Source: Pseudisothecium myosuroides
Lineage: Eukaryota > Streptophyta > Bryopsida > Hypnales > Lembophyllaceae
Length of the DNA stretch: 64,000 bases
Direction of reading: 5' to 3'
Assembly: GCA_951799445.1 (NCBI GenBank)
Contig: OX637288.1
Coordinates: forward strand, 26,577,288 to 26,641,287
Numbering within the stretch: the first letter of the stretch is position 1; each line of letters opens with the position of its first letter. The translations under genes were made by a program, and so were the position numbers. A model generated the notes under the pieces. That model was not told the DNA's origin. It did no database searches and saw nothing but the letters and a program-made list of their open reading frames with translations. Shown in pieces: positions 47,515-60,813 of the stretch.

Positions 47515-50500
47515 ATGTGCCAGAGTATGAGGTTTACGTCCATGCCTATCCCCCGAAGCTCCTCGGAAGCGAGCTCTGCGTTTGCGAGCTGCGATTCCAT
47601 CTACAGTGAGGACAGCGACGATGATTGTCAGGTCCTGGGTTCACGCCCCCCTCCACCTCGTCGGGAGCCCGTTTCACCCGCCGCGTCCAAGTCTCGGAAC
47701 TCCTCGTGGCCGGCATGGGAGTTTCGATCATGTGAAAACAGGAATCCAAAACAGGAACAAACGAGGAGAGAGGATGACAAGACAGATGATGACAGCGATT
47801 GTGTGGGGCCGGAGCTTGTGGATGATTCGCAACAGGCGCTGCGCAAGCAGTGGGAGGCTGCTACTTTGAAGCGCAGGACATGCCATCCCACGCGAAGTGA
47901 GGGGTCGAAAGCGGGGACGAATGGGTGGGGGTCGCAAGGACCGCAATCACCAAACCCTTCTGCCAATTTGGGAGGGGACTCGGGAACTGCGGAAACCGTG
48001 CAATCCAATGGGCATGTTAGTCCACTCCGTCAGGAAAGCCCAAGTACGTGAGGACAATAGCGATTTCTTACCATACTAGACAATGGAATATTCTCGTTCT
48101 CTCAATTTTTTCAGTGCGTTTCTGATTCACACTCTGCGATTTTTTGGATTCTGTATCTGAAGACTAATTTTGAAGCTGTAAGGACACACACACATTGATA
48201 ACGTTAGAAAACGTGTAAACTGTTGCTCAATCAGAAACGGGAAAACGAGAATTATCTGTTTTACCATAACGAAGCATGAAATAATATTGAGTCGGTGAAT
48301 GTGGGGTCCAATCTATATTGAATTCATCAACCCTTTATCGCCTGAATCCTGTTTCGAATTTCTACACATTGTTGCCTATATCTTTGTACGAATGTATCGT
48401 TTACCTCGATTTCGTCAATTCCGTCATGAAGGAAGGTTACCTTTGGATGATTCAAATATTACTTGGGATGAACGAGAAGCTATTTTGACAAAACTTAGCC
48501 TAGAAGCACTATGTTCATCTTCCTAAATATGGACTGTGGAGCACTTAGGGGTTAAGCAGTAAAGAATGAAGATGACACCCACATTACTCGATTTGCAATT
48601 ATCAATATTGTATTGCTTACATGAATTGAGAGAAAGTAATATATAATTTATGAACTTCTCGTAATATGGATTTCAGTATCGATTTCAATGTCGTTCAGTG
48701 ATATCTTTGTTTTAGCATTTTATTAATATTAAAAGTAATATTGAACTCCACGTTTGTAGAGATCAGCATTTTATCAGTTTTCATTTATTCGAGAGGCTTG
48801 GACTTTCGTGACGCAGGGAGAGATGTCAGCTATCAGGAGCTGTCTGAGAGTACTTCGAGATCTTCCGATGCCGTGGTTCAAGTCGAGCCTAGAGAGAATG
48901 GAAACGCAGAGCCTGATGAAGTGGTGTCAGGGAGTAGAAAGCGGCCTGCTCCTGCGGCTCCTGATCCAGGGTTACCCGAAGATTCGGGTACCTCTTTGAA
49001 GGATCCTCCGTTGAAGAATGAGTTTGCAAGGGCTTCGTGTTCGACGGATGTGAGGAAGAGTGTTAAGAGACGTTGCGAGCCAGAGGAGGGCTATGATGCA
49101 CCTTGGACGCAGTTGAAGCTTCGTACTAATGGGACTGATGGTGCCAGTACAAGTTGCCATGTTGGGGTTGATACGCTGAACATTGGGAACCAATGTACCG
49201 GAGATTCGGGGGTACTGGAACCGGCTTTAGATGTAGGGCAGGACCTTCTGGCAGGTCGAGAGAAGTTGAAAGAAACGGCTGACTTTAAGCTGGCGGACGA
49301 AGAAGAGTGGGCACGGCGACAGCAGGAGCTCCAGAAACAGGTGAGCGCTAGCATGGGCATTCTGTATTTTATGATTTATGGATTTTGCAATTTAGAAATG
49401 GTTCGGTGCATTTGATTTAATACCCAACTCGAAACTGTATTGATGAATACTACCTTTGAGTTGATAGTGAAGTCGAACTGTGGTTCCGTATTGACTGGCT
49501 CTTCAAATGACTCTTCAAATGAGAACGAACAATTGAGAATTAGTGGGGAAGGTTAGGCTCTTACAATATTGAGTGGTTATTTGCTTGATTTTGTTAAGTT
49601 TAGTGGAAGATATTGAAGGTCAAAATTGTGAACTCAGATATGAGTGGTCTTGGGACTCTGGTAGGAGGGGCCTTATAAGTGCCTTATAAAGTGTTAACCC
49701 CTTACTGCGTAGAGGGACATATATGTCTCCTTCGGTGACTTTGTAGTCAGCTTTCAGCCACTTGGAAGGCTTGTGAAGGGCCACAGCGGTTGGAACTTTT
49801 AGGATTACCCTGTTATCTTCGATTCAATGCATGTGCAAAAGAATAAGGCTCCTTGGCAGAAAGAGTTTATAAGCTGCTTTAAGTATCTCAATTTAGTTGT
49901 GAAACGTATAGGCCCAGGAGTCGCGAAGACTGCGGGAACGAAAGAGGGCTGAAGCTGATCGGAAGAATGAGGTTGAATTACGGCAGAAGCAGAGACTGGA
50001 AGAGATTCGTCAAATTCAACAAAAGGTATTAAGACTGGGGTTGTGCTGTAATTCACGCACTGCAATTTCAAAGGAGGTCTACCCAAGAGATGAGATATTC
50101 TGATGCTGTTGAGTTTTCTCTTGTGAAATAGCGATAGATTGCATCTAGTCTAAGTCGGGAGCAGTCCACCATTGCGCTTACTCTCTCCACAAAGTCATTA
50201 GAGACATTATTAATCAAACACATCTGTTCGATTCTTGAACTCCACGTATTCATGGGGAGGGCTTGGTTATTTCTAAGTATATTTTGGTTTGATGGAGCAG
50301 GAAGAAAGGAACATGGGTTTGAAGAATCAGATTCGCAGTAAGGTGCAGGCTGAGCTTGAGCGCCTGGCCTCAGGGTGCAGGGATATGGCCCAATTGCTTC
50401 GCCTACTTCAGATTCCTGTTGAGGGTGGCTTATGTCCGTCTAGTCAACAGGTAAGATTTCTCTCATTTTGAACTAAATTGCAGTCATTAGCATGTGTTAC

Positions 50501-50842
50501 GCCTACGAATGGTACATATTGATTGCATCAGTTTGTAACACTCGTTTGATGCAGTCTTCCTCTTGAATCTTTTCTTTCATTTAAACGATACCATGAACTT
50601 GCTAGTTGAAGTTTCTCATCTCCCTCTCATGCAGCATCATTGCTGATAATCGACTTGAACGGACTTCGCAGGTAAATGCAGCTTACAAGAAGGCTCTTCT
50701 TCGATATCATCCTGACCGGACCTCAGCCTCTGTACAAGGTGATCCTCAGCGGCAGGTGGAGGCTGAGGAGACCTTTAAGCTTATTACACGCATGAAACAA
50801 CTTCTAGTACCCAGTAGCATGATTGCAATGGCTGCCAGATGA
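47515..50842 (+). CDS. J-domain protein, plant nuclear-type, C-terminal J-domain
   Basis: Five exons, 47515-48043, 48817-49340, 49912-50025, 50301-50450 and 50672-50842, consistent in phase; 495 residues. The first 350 residues are low-complexity and charged (YSEDSDDDCQVLGSRPPPP near the start). Residues of about 340-410 are rich in Glu, Arg, Lys and Gln and should form a long helix or coiled coil. The C-terminus reads RDMAQLLRLLQIP, then PSSQQVNAAYKKALLRYHPDR and EAEETFKLITRMK: helices II and III of a J-domain with the HPD triad at 452-454, which stimulates Hsp70 ATPase. Plants have a conserved family with this layout; its client is unknown to me. Nuclear location is a guess from the basic stretches (SVKRRCEPEE). 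An ATG at 47515 is preferred because the upstream codon is GTG. Confidence 0.87.
48327..48555. repeat. Candidate TTAA-type element in intron 1 of the J-domain gene
   Basis: Starts 'tcaaccctttatcgcc' and ends 'gcacttaggggttaa', resembling degenerate and intact family A ends. The 229 bp interior is covered by most of an unbroken 75-codon frame (48299-48526) with a mixed basic/acidic product (RFRQFRHEGRLPLDD) that I do not recognise. A solo start-like motif TTAACCCCTTACTGCG also occurs at 49693 in intron 2. Confidence 0.4.
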
Positions 50843-52278
50843 CATTGGGTTTGCAGATTGGAGCTAAACTGCTCCGAGATTAATTATCTCACGATTTATT
50901 TAAATCTCAAAACTAGATTAAGTTGTTGCTTTTGAAGGTTGAGGCTTCGATAAGATGTTCTCTTTAACCTCGGAACCAGCGATATCAAGTCCCCTGCCAA
51001 TACATGGTCTCAACAAGTTGTTGCTGATCTCGACGACTTTTCTCTTTCAGCTGGGAGGGAGATCTTTCGAACTTGTCTAGGTAAAGACCGCTTCACTACT
51101 CCAATGATCGTCGACGAATATACCAGCTTGTTTATGCAAAGTGCTTGGGAGAGTTTCCTTATTGTGGGTACGTACATGGATTTGAAATGGCGCAATCTTG
51201 AGATTTTAGGGTTGCGTGGTTCAAATTGACTTTGCAATCCAGTGCTTTTATGCCACGACGAGGAACAATCTGTACTTCGCAGCGAAGTCTCTAATGTTCG
51301 TTCCCGTTCCTTCAAGCCGAAGATTTTTGTGTTTGACTGCTCTTTTTGATGCGTACTTTTTCGTGCGCGGTATAATAGCAAAGATGGAGGAATGATATTT
51401 CGATTCTTCTAGGACAATTGACGGAGCTTCGTCTTGCCTGCAGGACAGCCTTGCAGATATGAAATCATTCTTGAGATTATTCTACTGATTTTGGTCTCAG
51501 CAAGCACATGTGTTGGTTTGTGTCCATAGATTCTGGCAGCAGTTTCTAAGCTTATACTTCACCGGCTTTAGTGGTTTTCTGATGGACAACTACAACTGCG
51601 ACCTGCCTGAGGAGCTTGCACCAAGGACAATTTATTCTGTATATACAATTTGTTAACTTAATTGCCCTCGTATTTGTCAATGTCACGCTGACGTTTAGCG
51701 CATGTTCGCAATTATATTATCTTCAGCTGGTAGAATACCTTCGAGTAGAAATTCGTTTTCTTGTATTTTAATTTGATTATGTACTTACTCTGGTGGTAGG
51801 AAAACTAGTATTTACTGATAAATGTGAAGATCCTCTAATGGCTATAGGAATTCATTAGAGGATCTTTACATCATTCATGGTTTGTTTTATGCTGTGTTTT
51901 ATGGTGTCTTTTTGTTTTTTGAACCAATTTTGGACGGAAATGAAGTCATTGTTTATGCGGCCAACTTTGGACAAGAAGCAACACATGGCAAAAATAATGA
52001 GGACCAAACTCATTCTAGCAACCAATGAGGTGAAAAAGCACCTCGGTCCTGTGGGTTGCAAGGTGCAAGCATTGGCCCAATATTCCAATTTGGGAAATGA
52101 GATTCTCATTCCAATACAACACTAAATTGAACAAGAATTTACTACAATTTATAAAAAGCATTGGCGTGATTTTGAGGTGGGCCAAAGCAGGTTCATAGAA
52201 GAAGGATTACAAATTGAATTATGCATTGATGTTTCACATTCAAAGAATGAGGCCTGATGAGGGCCATGTGTTTCCAGA
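50843..52278. other. 3' flank of the J-domain gene, then gene-free
   Basis: No further gene recognised. Minus-strand frame 51010-51381 and plus-strand frame 51877-52125 show no known domains. A 21-base inverted pair ('gatcctctaatg' at 51830 and 'cattagaggatc' at 51851) makes a small hairpin. Confidence 0.45.
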
Positions 52279-52445
52279 TACAGTAGAACCTCTCTAAGCT
52301 GATCGGTCCCGGACCGGTATGACAGACCGGTATCGACTTAGAAAGGGTCATTTTTAGTTACAGCCTTTGTTATGTGGCCCAGTCCGGGACTGGTTTGACA
52401 TGATTAGTTTACAGAGGTTTATCAACTTAGAGAGGTTCAACTGTA
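52279..52445. mobile_element. Tc1/mariner-like MITE with TA duplication
   Basis: Starts TACAGTAGAACCTCTCTAAG and ends with the near inverse 'cttagagaggttcaactgta'. The inverted ends are about 25 bp and TA flanks both sides. CAGT-GAACCTCTCTAAGT ends are typical of Tc1/mariner (pogo-like) miniature elements. The 167 bp interior has a second inverted pair around 'ggtcccggaccggt' and 'agtccgggactgg'. Confidence 0.8.
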
Positions 52446-54465
52446 GTAAGGAATGTTGGCTGATATCTCTAAAAAAAATCAAAAAAAAAAAATTAGTAGA
52501 TTGCAAGACTTGAAATTACAAGATGGAAATTAGATGTGGAGTGAACATTGCCTTGTCACTTAATATTATTTAATTAATTTTAAAATTTTCTTTTAAAAAT
52601 AAAATTTTCATAATTTTTTTAATTTTTTTTAATTGATTTTCAATATTTTTTAATTATAAAAATATTTTGTCTAGCATTTTGCTAATTTACAACTTGGGAA
52701 ATAACCCTTTTGTGGCTTCCATTTTATTCTAATGTGACTTTTTGTAATGTTATAAGGGGACAAATGCACTTCTAAATGCACTTTTATATAATTTCCTATT
52801 TCACATGTAGAAATTTCTTACTTAAATGTGTATTCAATATGTCATTCTTTGAATTTATAGGAAGTGTATGTGTACATTAATAAAACCTAATAATGTTTAT
52901 TACTAAATTTAGTTCTTAAGTAAATGTTATCCTTTTGTCATCAAGTATATACTTAAAAAATACAAGGTTATGAATTTAATTTCACTACAATAAATAGTTT
53001 GTAACTCTTGAAATTAGGGCAAAGTTTTTTGAAGTGCATATTGCTTCTTATCATCCTTTTAGATTTAAAAACTAGACCTCAATTAATTACTCCAAAGCAA
53101 ACAAATTGCAACAATAAAACAACACCAAAAGTCAAGAACTAAATTGATAGGCTTTCAATCATCAATTATTTAGATTTTGAGCATGTAAATTAAAATCCAC
53201 AATCCTCTTGTCAACCTAGCACACCAAATCTTTGGTTTACAAGTTTGCAAGTAATCAATTCCATTCACAAGTTAGCGCCTCCAATTGGGATTCATGTTGT
53301 TTTAAAAGATATTGGGATGCTTGAATCTTATCTGGATTGCTTCCCATGTTCCTTCAAATTGCCATTGGAAATTGAGTCAACTGTAGAATTTTTCCTATGA
53401 TGTCTATACAAAGAGATCACAATTAATTCATATTTGATGCAAGTTGCACATCCTTGGATTTTCATGTCCATTTGGTTTGGTATCGCAAGCCGTTGCCTGC
53501 CTCTTGCGTCTGGACCTCAAGCGCAACCCCAAAACTTATGCTCTAGTAGAAGTTGGGTATCCAGAAGTTCAAGGGTGCTTGGTCTTCCGTATTGTGCCTC
53601 AAGATACAACTGTTCTCAAGGACCTAAAATCTATATTTTTGCAGGTTCAAAGTTTTGAAATACCGACCCAAATTTTCCAGAAAGTATGATAACAGTAGCA
53701 GAACACCCTGTTCTTAAAGTTTGCCACATAGAATACCAAGTAGGCTCAGAAAATACTAAACATCATACGTGTGAACAACAAAGAATGAAGTAGCAAAGTC
53801 CGCTCTCCAATGCCCCTGCTAAGAGCAAGTCGGAACAGACCTTTAGCTCAGTACTAAAAAACTAGCACCATGATAATATTACAAATCTTCCCATATATTT
53901 TTGTCAACAAGCACCTACACCTAACAGACAACCCTCTCTAATGATCCCTAGGTCCTAGGGAGACAAATAAGCTGCTATTACAAGTCCCATGTGTTCACAA
54001 TTTATCATGTGGAAGTTGTCCAATCACATGTGTACACAATATATGACAAATATAGCCCATATACACAGAATGTGCAATGATAGAGAGCCAGTAGAGACAA
54101 TTGAGTGTCAATATACAAAGTCAAAAATACTAATGCAACTAATTTATTGACTTGGGATCGAAGGAAAGAAAACCTGGCATTGAAAAAGCTATATTACAAC
54201 GAATGCGATGAAATTTGAGTAGGTTGCTACCCAAAAAGCAATCCTGGGATAGAGCCTCTCGTAGCGGTAGCGCCGTATTCACACCACGTTCCAACAGGTC
54301 TCAAGTTGTGCCTACAACATGAGCCATCCTCGTAGCATACCTGTTTATTCGCAACATGTCTGAAGTTGTGTCTAGAACATGAGTCAACCTTTCCTTTGAA
54401 GGTTAATCCTGAACATTACAGACAAGAAATAAGTGAATTTTGTCGTTATTTCACACATAATAGTT
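52446..54465. other. Gene-free stretch, 3' flank of the propeller gene
   Basis: AT-rich to about 53.3 kb, with no open frame of known type. Two overlapping frames near 53434-53689 encode unrecognised peptides. The right part is the probable 3' UTR side of the minus-strand gene. Confidence 0.45.
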
Positions 54466-57400
54466 TCACACCTGGAGAACGCTCCCAATCACAGAGGATT
54501 GCAAACTGTTGTCCCATCGTCGTTGACATTCGCCAGTCCTGACTTTCACCGAGCGCTTGTTCAGAAACCACACATCTTCAAAATTACAGGCAGTGGGATC
54601 GCCTTCCTTGGAAACATCAGCTTTCGCTAGAGAAAGGCGTCCCCAAGAGGGAGTCCCATCTTCATAGGGATTGTGAGTCATCCGAGTCAGCCCCGAGCCA
54701 TCCACGTTGATCACAAAAATGGTGCCGTAAGGTTGATAAGCGTGTGGATAAGCAATCGGCTCAGCTGACACTCCTGCATAGTTGGACGCAAACGCAATCC
54801 TCTTCCCATCCGGACTCCAATGTGGGTGCATGGCCACACCACCAATTCCAGTGTACAGGAGCATGTGGAGGTCGGTTCCATTTGGACGGATGAGATAGAG
54901 CGATAATGACAGTTCACCTGCATCAATCGGACAATTTCCTTAACACATGCAAGCAGCAACCACATGAAAGCCAAATTCACTAAAACAAAAATTAGTTTAA
55001 TGCAGTAAACAAAGAGTTAGCTACATCAAAAGCAAGTTAACTACGAAAAGAAATGAGTAAACTATGGTGTACCGGTTCAACCTTGATGATATCACTAGCT
55101 ACATGCTCAGCATGCTCTCTTTAGTTTTATTCTCTGTTACAGAGATATATAGACCCTTTGCAAATTATGTTTTACCAATGACAAAATGATAACTCCCCTG
55201 CACAATTGTGCCGTAAAAAAAAGGAAACCCCCACTCTTTGAAGGATATCAGTTGGAGGCCCGCAGAAAAGGGAAAATGCAATTATTTCTATAGACCAATT
55301 GGAGGCGATGACTAAATAACTAAATGGCGTATTTAAAGTGCAGGTGAACTAATCTATGACTTGCTTGCACAGGGATGGATTAGGATTTGCAGAGCTTAGA
55401 GCAAATTAATAGCTTTTGGTTAGGTAGAAGTTAACTAATCCTAATCAATGAATCACTTTTCGTTAACTTTAGAACCATTTTTGTTCACACCATCACACAG
55501 CTTTCTCAAAAAATTAGAAAAGACTAGACGAGACACAATTGACTAAGCATGACGTACCGGTAGGGTGATACCGGTTAGACGAAAATGCAATCCATTCGTT
55601 GTCAGGAGACCAAGCAGGCGCAGTATCTTTCCAATGACCCTCAGTGAGCCGCCGCAAATACTTCTCCTCGCCCCCCTCAGCATCCATAATATACAGATTT
55701 TTGTAACCAGATCGTCCAGAACGAAACACAACATACTTGCCATCAGGAGAAGGTGATGGAAATGCGTTGTTTCCAGTTCCCTTTTTCGTCAAGAGTTTGT
55801 ATGAGGATCTCGTCCCATCTGCATTCTGAATTGCCACAATGTGCACAGGAGTCTTCACACTTTTGAACACGCCCCCCTGAGAAGCAAACACTGTCCCCTT
55901 CCCTGTAGGATCCCAATTTGTGCCAAACACACTACCCTCGTAAACAACCCGTTTCTGGGAGCCATCCAAGTTCATCACGCCCAGACCTGCTGAATCATTG
56001 CCGCTGTTGACAAACGCAACCAGTGACCCATCTGGTGACATCACAGGAAAGCTGCCATCTATCCTGTAAAGAGAAACGCCTGGAATTGGTGAAACTTGGT
56101 ACTCCATTCGGGGGTTCACGGTCTCAGCAGCATCCTCGTCAAGGCCTCGGCATCTGTGGTATCCCACCTTGTTTGAGCTTGGAGATATGAAGGGACTGTA
56201 GTGGTTGGTGTTGGGGTGCATGGGAGCTGTCAGGGGAATGAAGCTCTTGGTTTGCAGATCAAAAATCTCAATGTGACGAAATGATGTTCGCCGAGTGGCC
56301 ACTGATATCCATTTTCCACACCTTGAAGCTGCTGGAGTGAAGGCGTGCACACCTGGAGGTGTTACCCGCTCAGCTTCTGCATAAGAGAACAACTTAGTCA
56401 GCACTGAACCCACGTCTGTCTTCTTATGTATAGTCCAGCTAAAAGAATGTGTTCCGAATAGAATTGACTCCCTATATGCTAATTTTGGTATTGACCTTTC
56501 CATGAGCTACCAGATTCCCTATCCCACTTGCTTACACAACAGAGTGAGAGAAAGAGGAAAACCAAATGCACATAAAATGGAGGTCTATACAGGAAGCAAT
56601 GGAAGGAACCCCACCTTGATTGGCACTGGTATCAGACGCATTAGCCTTGAATATGCTCCACCACCCATCCCCAGCAAGGCGGTGGAAATACACGGTGCTC
56701 TCATCTGCCCAGGTGGGCCAACCTGCATTCTTCACTACCAATCGTCTATCAGAGCCATCCACGGCGTTGAAAACATAAAGATCCAAGTTCAATGCTTCAA
56801 TTTCTCGCTGCCAACCTCGTCCCTCGTTAGATGCCGCTGCCACCCATTCACCTGTGCACACCAGAATCTGTCAGCTGAAAGCAACTCATTGAGAAAAGGA
56901 TCCTAAAACCGTTGAGGACCTGATTACATCTCCTATTGACTGATCCCTATCACCAACTCATCTATTCATACACTTGGTTGGACTTATAAACAAGGAGTGC
57001 AAGTAGGACTTGGATACGTATCTATGGTCACTGATCTTTGAATGGAATCAGATTGTTTACTGTTTCTTGGTGTGGTCTACACCCTCCTAGTTTGAAATTG
57101 CATGAGAAATTCATACTTTGATAAAAATTTCAATCTCAACGAATATCTCAATAATGTGGAGGATACTAAAGCCCTTTCAGAAGGGATGCATGCATTCATA
57201 TAATATTCAATCTCAACAAGGATCTCTCTAAGGTAGAGGCTACGAAACCTTTCGGGACCTGATCCTCTCTCTTATACTGACCCCTTTTATCTACAAGAAT
57301 TCATCTATTCATACACTTAGTTGGTCTTATTAGCAAGAGGTGTACACATGGCTTGGCTAAATCTTTGATTGGAAATGGGCTTATGTACTGTCAACAAACT

Positions 57401-59113
57401 CCTTTGAAATTGCGTAAGAAATTATACATTGTGATATCAAATTGCCATTCTAATCAAAGTAAGTGGTAGTACCAGAAGGCGAAACAGCAGGGCTGTAATC
57501 GGTGACTCCAGGCGGAGTGAGCCGTTTGGTGATAAAGGTTTTGAAATCCAAGGAGAAGATGGCATTCCAACCCTGAACAGGAACTCCAATGTCTTCTTCA
57601 GTGGAGACGAAGATGATTCTGTCGCCATTCATTGATGGCCTGTCGTTGAGGAAAGCCTTCGGTGCAGCACCATTCCCAAGGCCTGCTTCTCGTAGCGCAA
57701 TAGGACGCTCTCTCTTTAAACCTAAAACCCCCCAACGACAAGTCATATTAGCCATCAGAGTTCGTGAAAGATGAGTAAATCAGATTTGTATGACCTGGAA
57801 AATACACAAAGCTTTGAAGCATTAAGGCACAGTGAGAAGAAGAGAAAGTTCAACGAGTTTTTCACAGATAAACACATATTAGTTTAGTCTAGTTGACCGC
57901 TATTTCAATACCCATTAAAAGACCCGTAAAAGGTAGATCCCAATCTTCCTCCCAAAGAAAGATCAGAATCCTCTTACTACATGAGGGCATTAAAATTGTC
58001 AAGAAGAGCTAGTACGGCAACGCTCTTAGACGATCCCTAACTCCTGTTACTACAATTTTGAATTCTTGGATGCAAATGGAGAGAAACACAAGTTCTTGAC
58101 CGCTAATTCCAGATCCACAAAATGTAGATTCCAATTCTCCTTCAAAAGAAAAGATCAACATCCTCTTACTCCATTAGGGCATTGAAATTCTCAAGAAGCT
58201 TTGTTACAACGGCAACCCTAGACGATCCCTAACTCTTGTCAATACAATCTTGTCCATACATGGCATGATTCGAATTCTGGGATGCAAATGAATAGAAACA
58301 CACATTCTTTAGATTAATGGCTTCTCGACCGCTAATTCAAGATCCTCAAAACCTAGATTCCAATCCTCCAAAAAAACAAAGATCAAAATCCTCTTTTACT
58401 CCATTAGGTCATTGAAATTCTCAAGAAGCGTTGGTAAAACAACGCTCCTAGACGATCCCTACTTCCTGTCAATACAATCCTGCCCTTCCAGAGCACAATT
58501 TGAACTCTGGGATGCAACTGGAGAGAACCACATGTTCTCTAGTTTAGTGTCTCCTTGACCACTAATTCAAAACCCACAAACAGTACATTCGACTCTTCCT
58601 TTCACAAAAAGATCAAAATCCTGTTACAGCATTAGGGCCTAGACAATCCCTAAAAATCTTGCCCGGCTATGTCACAATTCGAATCCTGCAATCCAAATGG
58701 AGACCAAGAACCTTACCGTTCGCTGGCAATGGAATATCAAGATACAATTGTGGACTGCCTTCCAATTCGGAAACATAAACCACCACCTCCACCACTGCCC
58801 CCGATCCTACGCCATGCCCGTGGCTTCTCAACCTCTCCCCAACAGCTGATTCCCAGTGCGCCTCCACCAGCTGCGCATTGTAATTCACAGACTCCCCCAA
58901 CGTCACGCGCGTCTCCACCAACCCGCCCGACAAGTCCTCACTAAGAAAATCGAGAGTGTACACATCGAAATCGAAGCTCAATCGACCTAAAGTGGAGAAT
59001 CCTATCGTGCCTCCGGTGGACTCTGCTGCTGCTGCTGCTGCTGCGTGGGATGCAAACAACAAGATCCCCATCGCCATAGCTATCCCCATCGTCATAGCTG
59101 TCGCCATCGCCAT
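54466..59113 (-). CDS. Secreted TolB/DPP6-N-terminal-like beta-propeller protein
   Basis: Five exons in coding order, 59113-58717, 57721-57473, 56851-56615, 56376-55558 and 54917-54466. All joins are phase 1 and give 717 residues. The N-terminus is a run of Met/Ala/Ile, then GILLFASHAAAAAAAES, a good signal peptide, so the protein is probably secreted. The body has WD40-like (PD40) propeller blades: YSPAVSPSGEWVAAAS, PVMSPDGSLVAFVNSG, FPSPSPDGKYVVFRSGRSG, PAWSPDNEWIAFSSNR and PHWSPDGKRIAFASNYAG. Plants have proteins of this layout, often labelled DPP6 N-terminal-like; no peptidase domain or Ser-Asp-His triad follows here. Its job is unknown and is probably binding rather than catalysis. The stop TGA follows VLQ at a GTGTGA that could also be read as a splice donor, so the extreme C-terminus is slightly uncertain. 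Confidence 0.85.
57880..58720. repeat. Minisatellite of about 190-230 bp units in intron 1 of the propeller gene
   Basis: The anchor phrase 'gatca-aatcctctta' recurs at about 57960, 58149, 58380 and 58610. Each time it is followed by 'ccattagggcattgaaattctcaagaag', 'tagacgatccctaactcctgt' and 'gaattctgggatgcaaatgga'. The last unit runs up to the exon 1 donor, where 'gaatcctgcaatccaaatgg' at 58681 resembles the repeat. The units therefore appear to have grown from the exon-intron border. Confidence 0.75.
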
Positions 59114-60100
59114 GGCTCCAGGTTTTGTTGCGGGGTGTGAGTGATCTCTGGAGGGGAGGAAAGAGATGCTTAGGGATGCATTTGATCAAGAGGGGGCCAG
59201 GGGGGTTTCGGGTTTAAGAGAATTGTTGGAGGAGTGTAGTATATCGATGGGATTGTGCTTTGATGGGATGCAGGATGGGGATGCACGGCAGGGGTGAAAG
59301 GATTTGCTACGAATCATAGTCCGGGGAGTATTTTAGCTCAACCGGCTAAAATCTACAGTTTCTTGGACCAACTGGTTGTTTGAAGTATTTTCTCGGCTAG
59401 GCCTTTAAAAAAAAAAGAATATTCTTTGATTTTCCTCTTAAATGATCGGTTTTTTTCCGAAGATTTTGAAATCGATTAGGCAATTCCTAATTTCAACCGG
59501 CTAACTTGTAACTAACTGCTGGCACTCCCCGTTCATTGCTACGAATGCGATGTACTTGGGAAGGGGGAAATTCAGTTCTGACTTGGGTTTTGCATGTTGT
59601 GGATTGCTGCTGCTAAATGTATCCTTCGAGCTTCTTGATGGTATGGGCATGCTTATTCCATGGGGACTAATTTGTCATAGGGCTCCTGCCATTTTCCATT
59701 AGTGGGCAGTAAAAACACTAACTTAGAAGACAAGTAGATCTCACTAATTGTCTTGTCAACTTCGTTGAGCGGAAAAGGAAGATTTCATGTTTCACCAAAA
59801 TTAGTGAATAACCCCATTGGTCAAGATTGGTCAATCTTTAAAGAATCAATATGTGAAAAATTCTTACTAGATCCCTCCCCACTCACTGGATCCACATGTC
59901 AATGTTTCACTGAACTCTCCTTGTAGCTCTCCTTGTGCATAATTCCACCAATGGAGCATGGTAGGAGGCCCTTAGTATCAGGGTTCCAATATAAACTTAG
60001 AATGACAAATGAACAAACTTATTTATTTATTTTTATACTACTAAAATCATAACTCCCTCTGTAATATCACAAATGCTACCATTAATAATAGGGGCTCATG
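59114..60100. promoter_or_regulatory. Upstream region of the propeller gene
   Basis: No gene. It should hold the promoter of the minus-strand propeller gene; no clear TATA box seen. Several GATGGGATG-like words occur near 59246-59283. Confidence 0.35.
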
Positions 60101-60455
60101 CTTACTATGCTACGCATTCATTGTATCACATATTAGTAAAATTTTGATATATTTGAATAAAATGCATGATAATGATTTCAAATAATTAATTTTAATATTT
60201 TGTAAAAATATTTTCAATCATGCATACATAAAAATAATATTTTCACACAATCTTATATTACAGAAATAGAGTAGTAGTTTGCAATCACCTCTATAATATC
60301 ACTTTTACAGCTTTTATGATTTCAAAATTCTATTGCTACTACCAAATGATTTGAGAAATTTATTCAATTGAAGCGATTTTGTTTTTTGTTCTGCATTTTA
60401 TCTAATGTATAAAAATTCTAATAAAATTCTAATGATGAATGCGTAGCATAGCAAG
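60101..60455. mobile_element. MITE with 21 bp inverted ends (CTTACTATGCTACGC)
   Basis: The left end CTTACTATGCTACGCATTCA is mirrored by 'tgaatgcgtagcatagcaag' on the right with one mismatch. The 355 bp interior is AT-rich and non-coding. No long flanking duplication is obvious. Confidence 0.8.
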
Positions 60456-60712
60456 CGCCAACCGCTAGTTACAAATAAAAATTTAAGAACATTGCATCAC
60501 CTCACCCATTGATGGTATAGCTTCAAAATCTATTATCTATATTGGTCAAGATACTTGATTACAAGGTCTTGCAAATTACATGTGTTATCACCTAGTGCAA
60601 TACATATTGATATGCTTTGAAGCTTAGCTCTAGGGTTTCTATTGTTGCATAAAATTTAACCTTTCTATGTATGAACACAAAATTGGTAAGATAAAATTCA
60701 ATAAACTTCTAA

Positions 60713-60813
60713 TTCATAAATAGTTTTAACATGTGACAAACTTGACTAGGAAGACAACCTAGGTCATAAATAGTTTTAGCATGTGACAAACTTGACTAGG
60801 AAGACAACCTAGG
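60713..60813. repeat. 50 bp tandem duplication
   Basis: Two almost identical units: 'tcataaatagttttaacatg', then 'tgacaaacttgactaggaag' and 'acaacctagg'. The second differs by one base. The remainder of 60456-61360 shows no gene and includes the 3' flank of eIF3i. Confidence 0.9.

Noticed and set aside
53434..53689. Two overlapping plus-strand frames of 74 and 81 codons
   Set aside because: No recognisable domain and no splice context; too weak to call.
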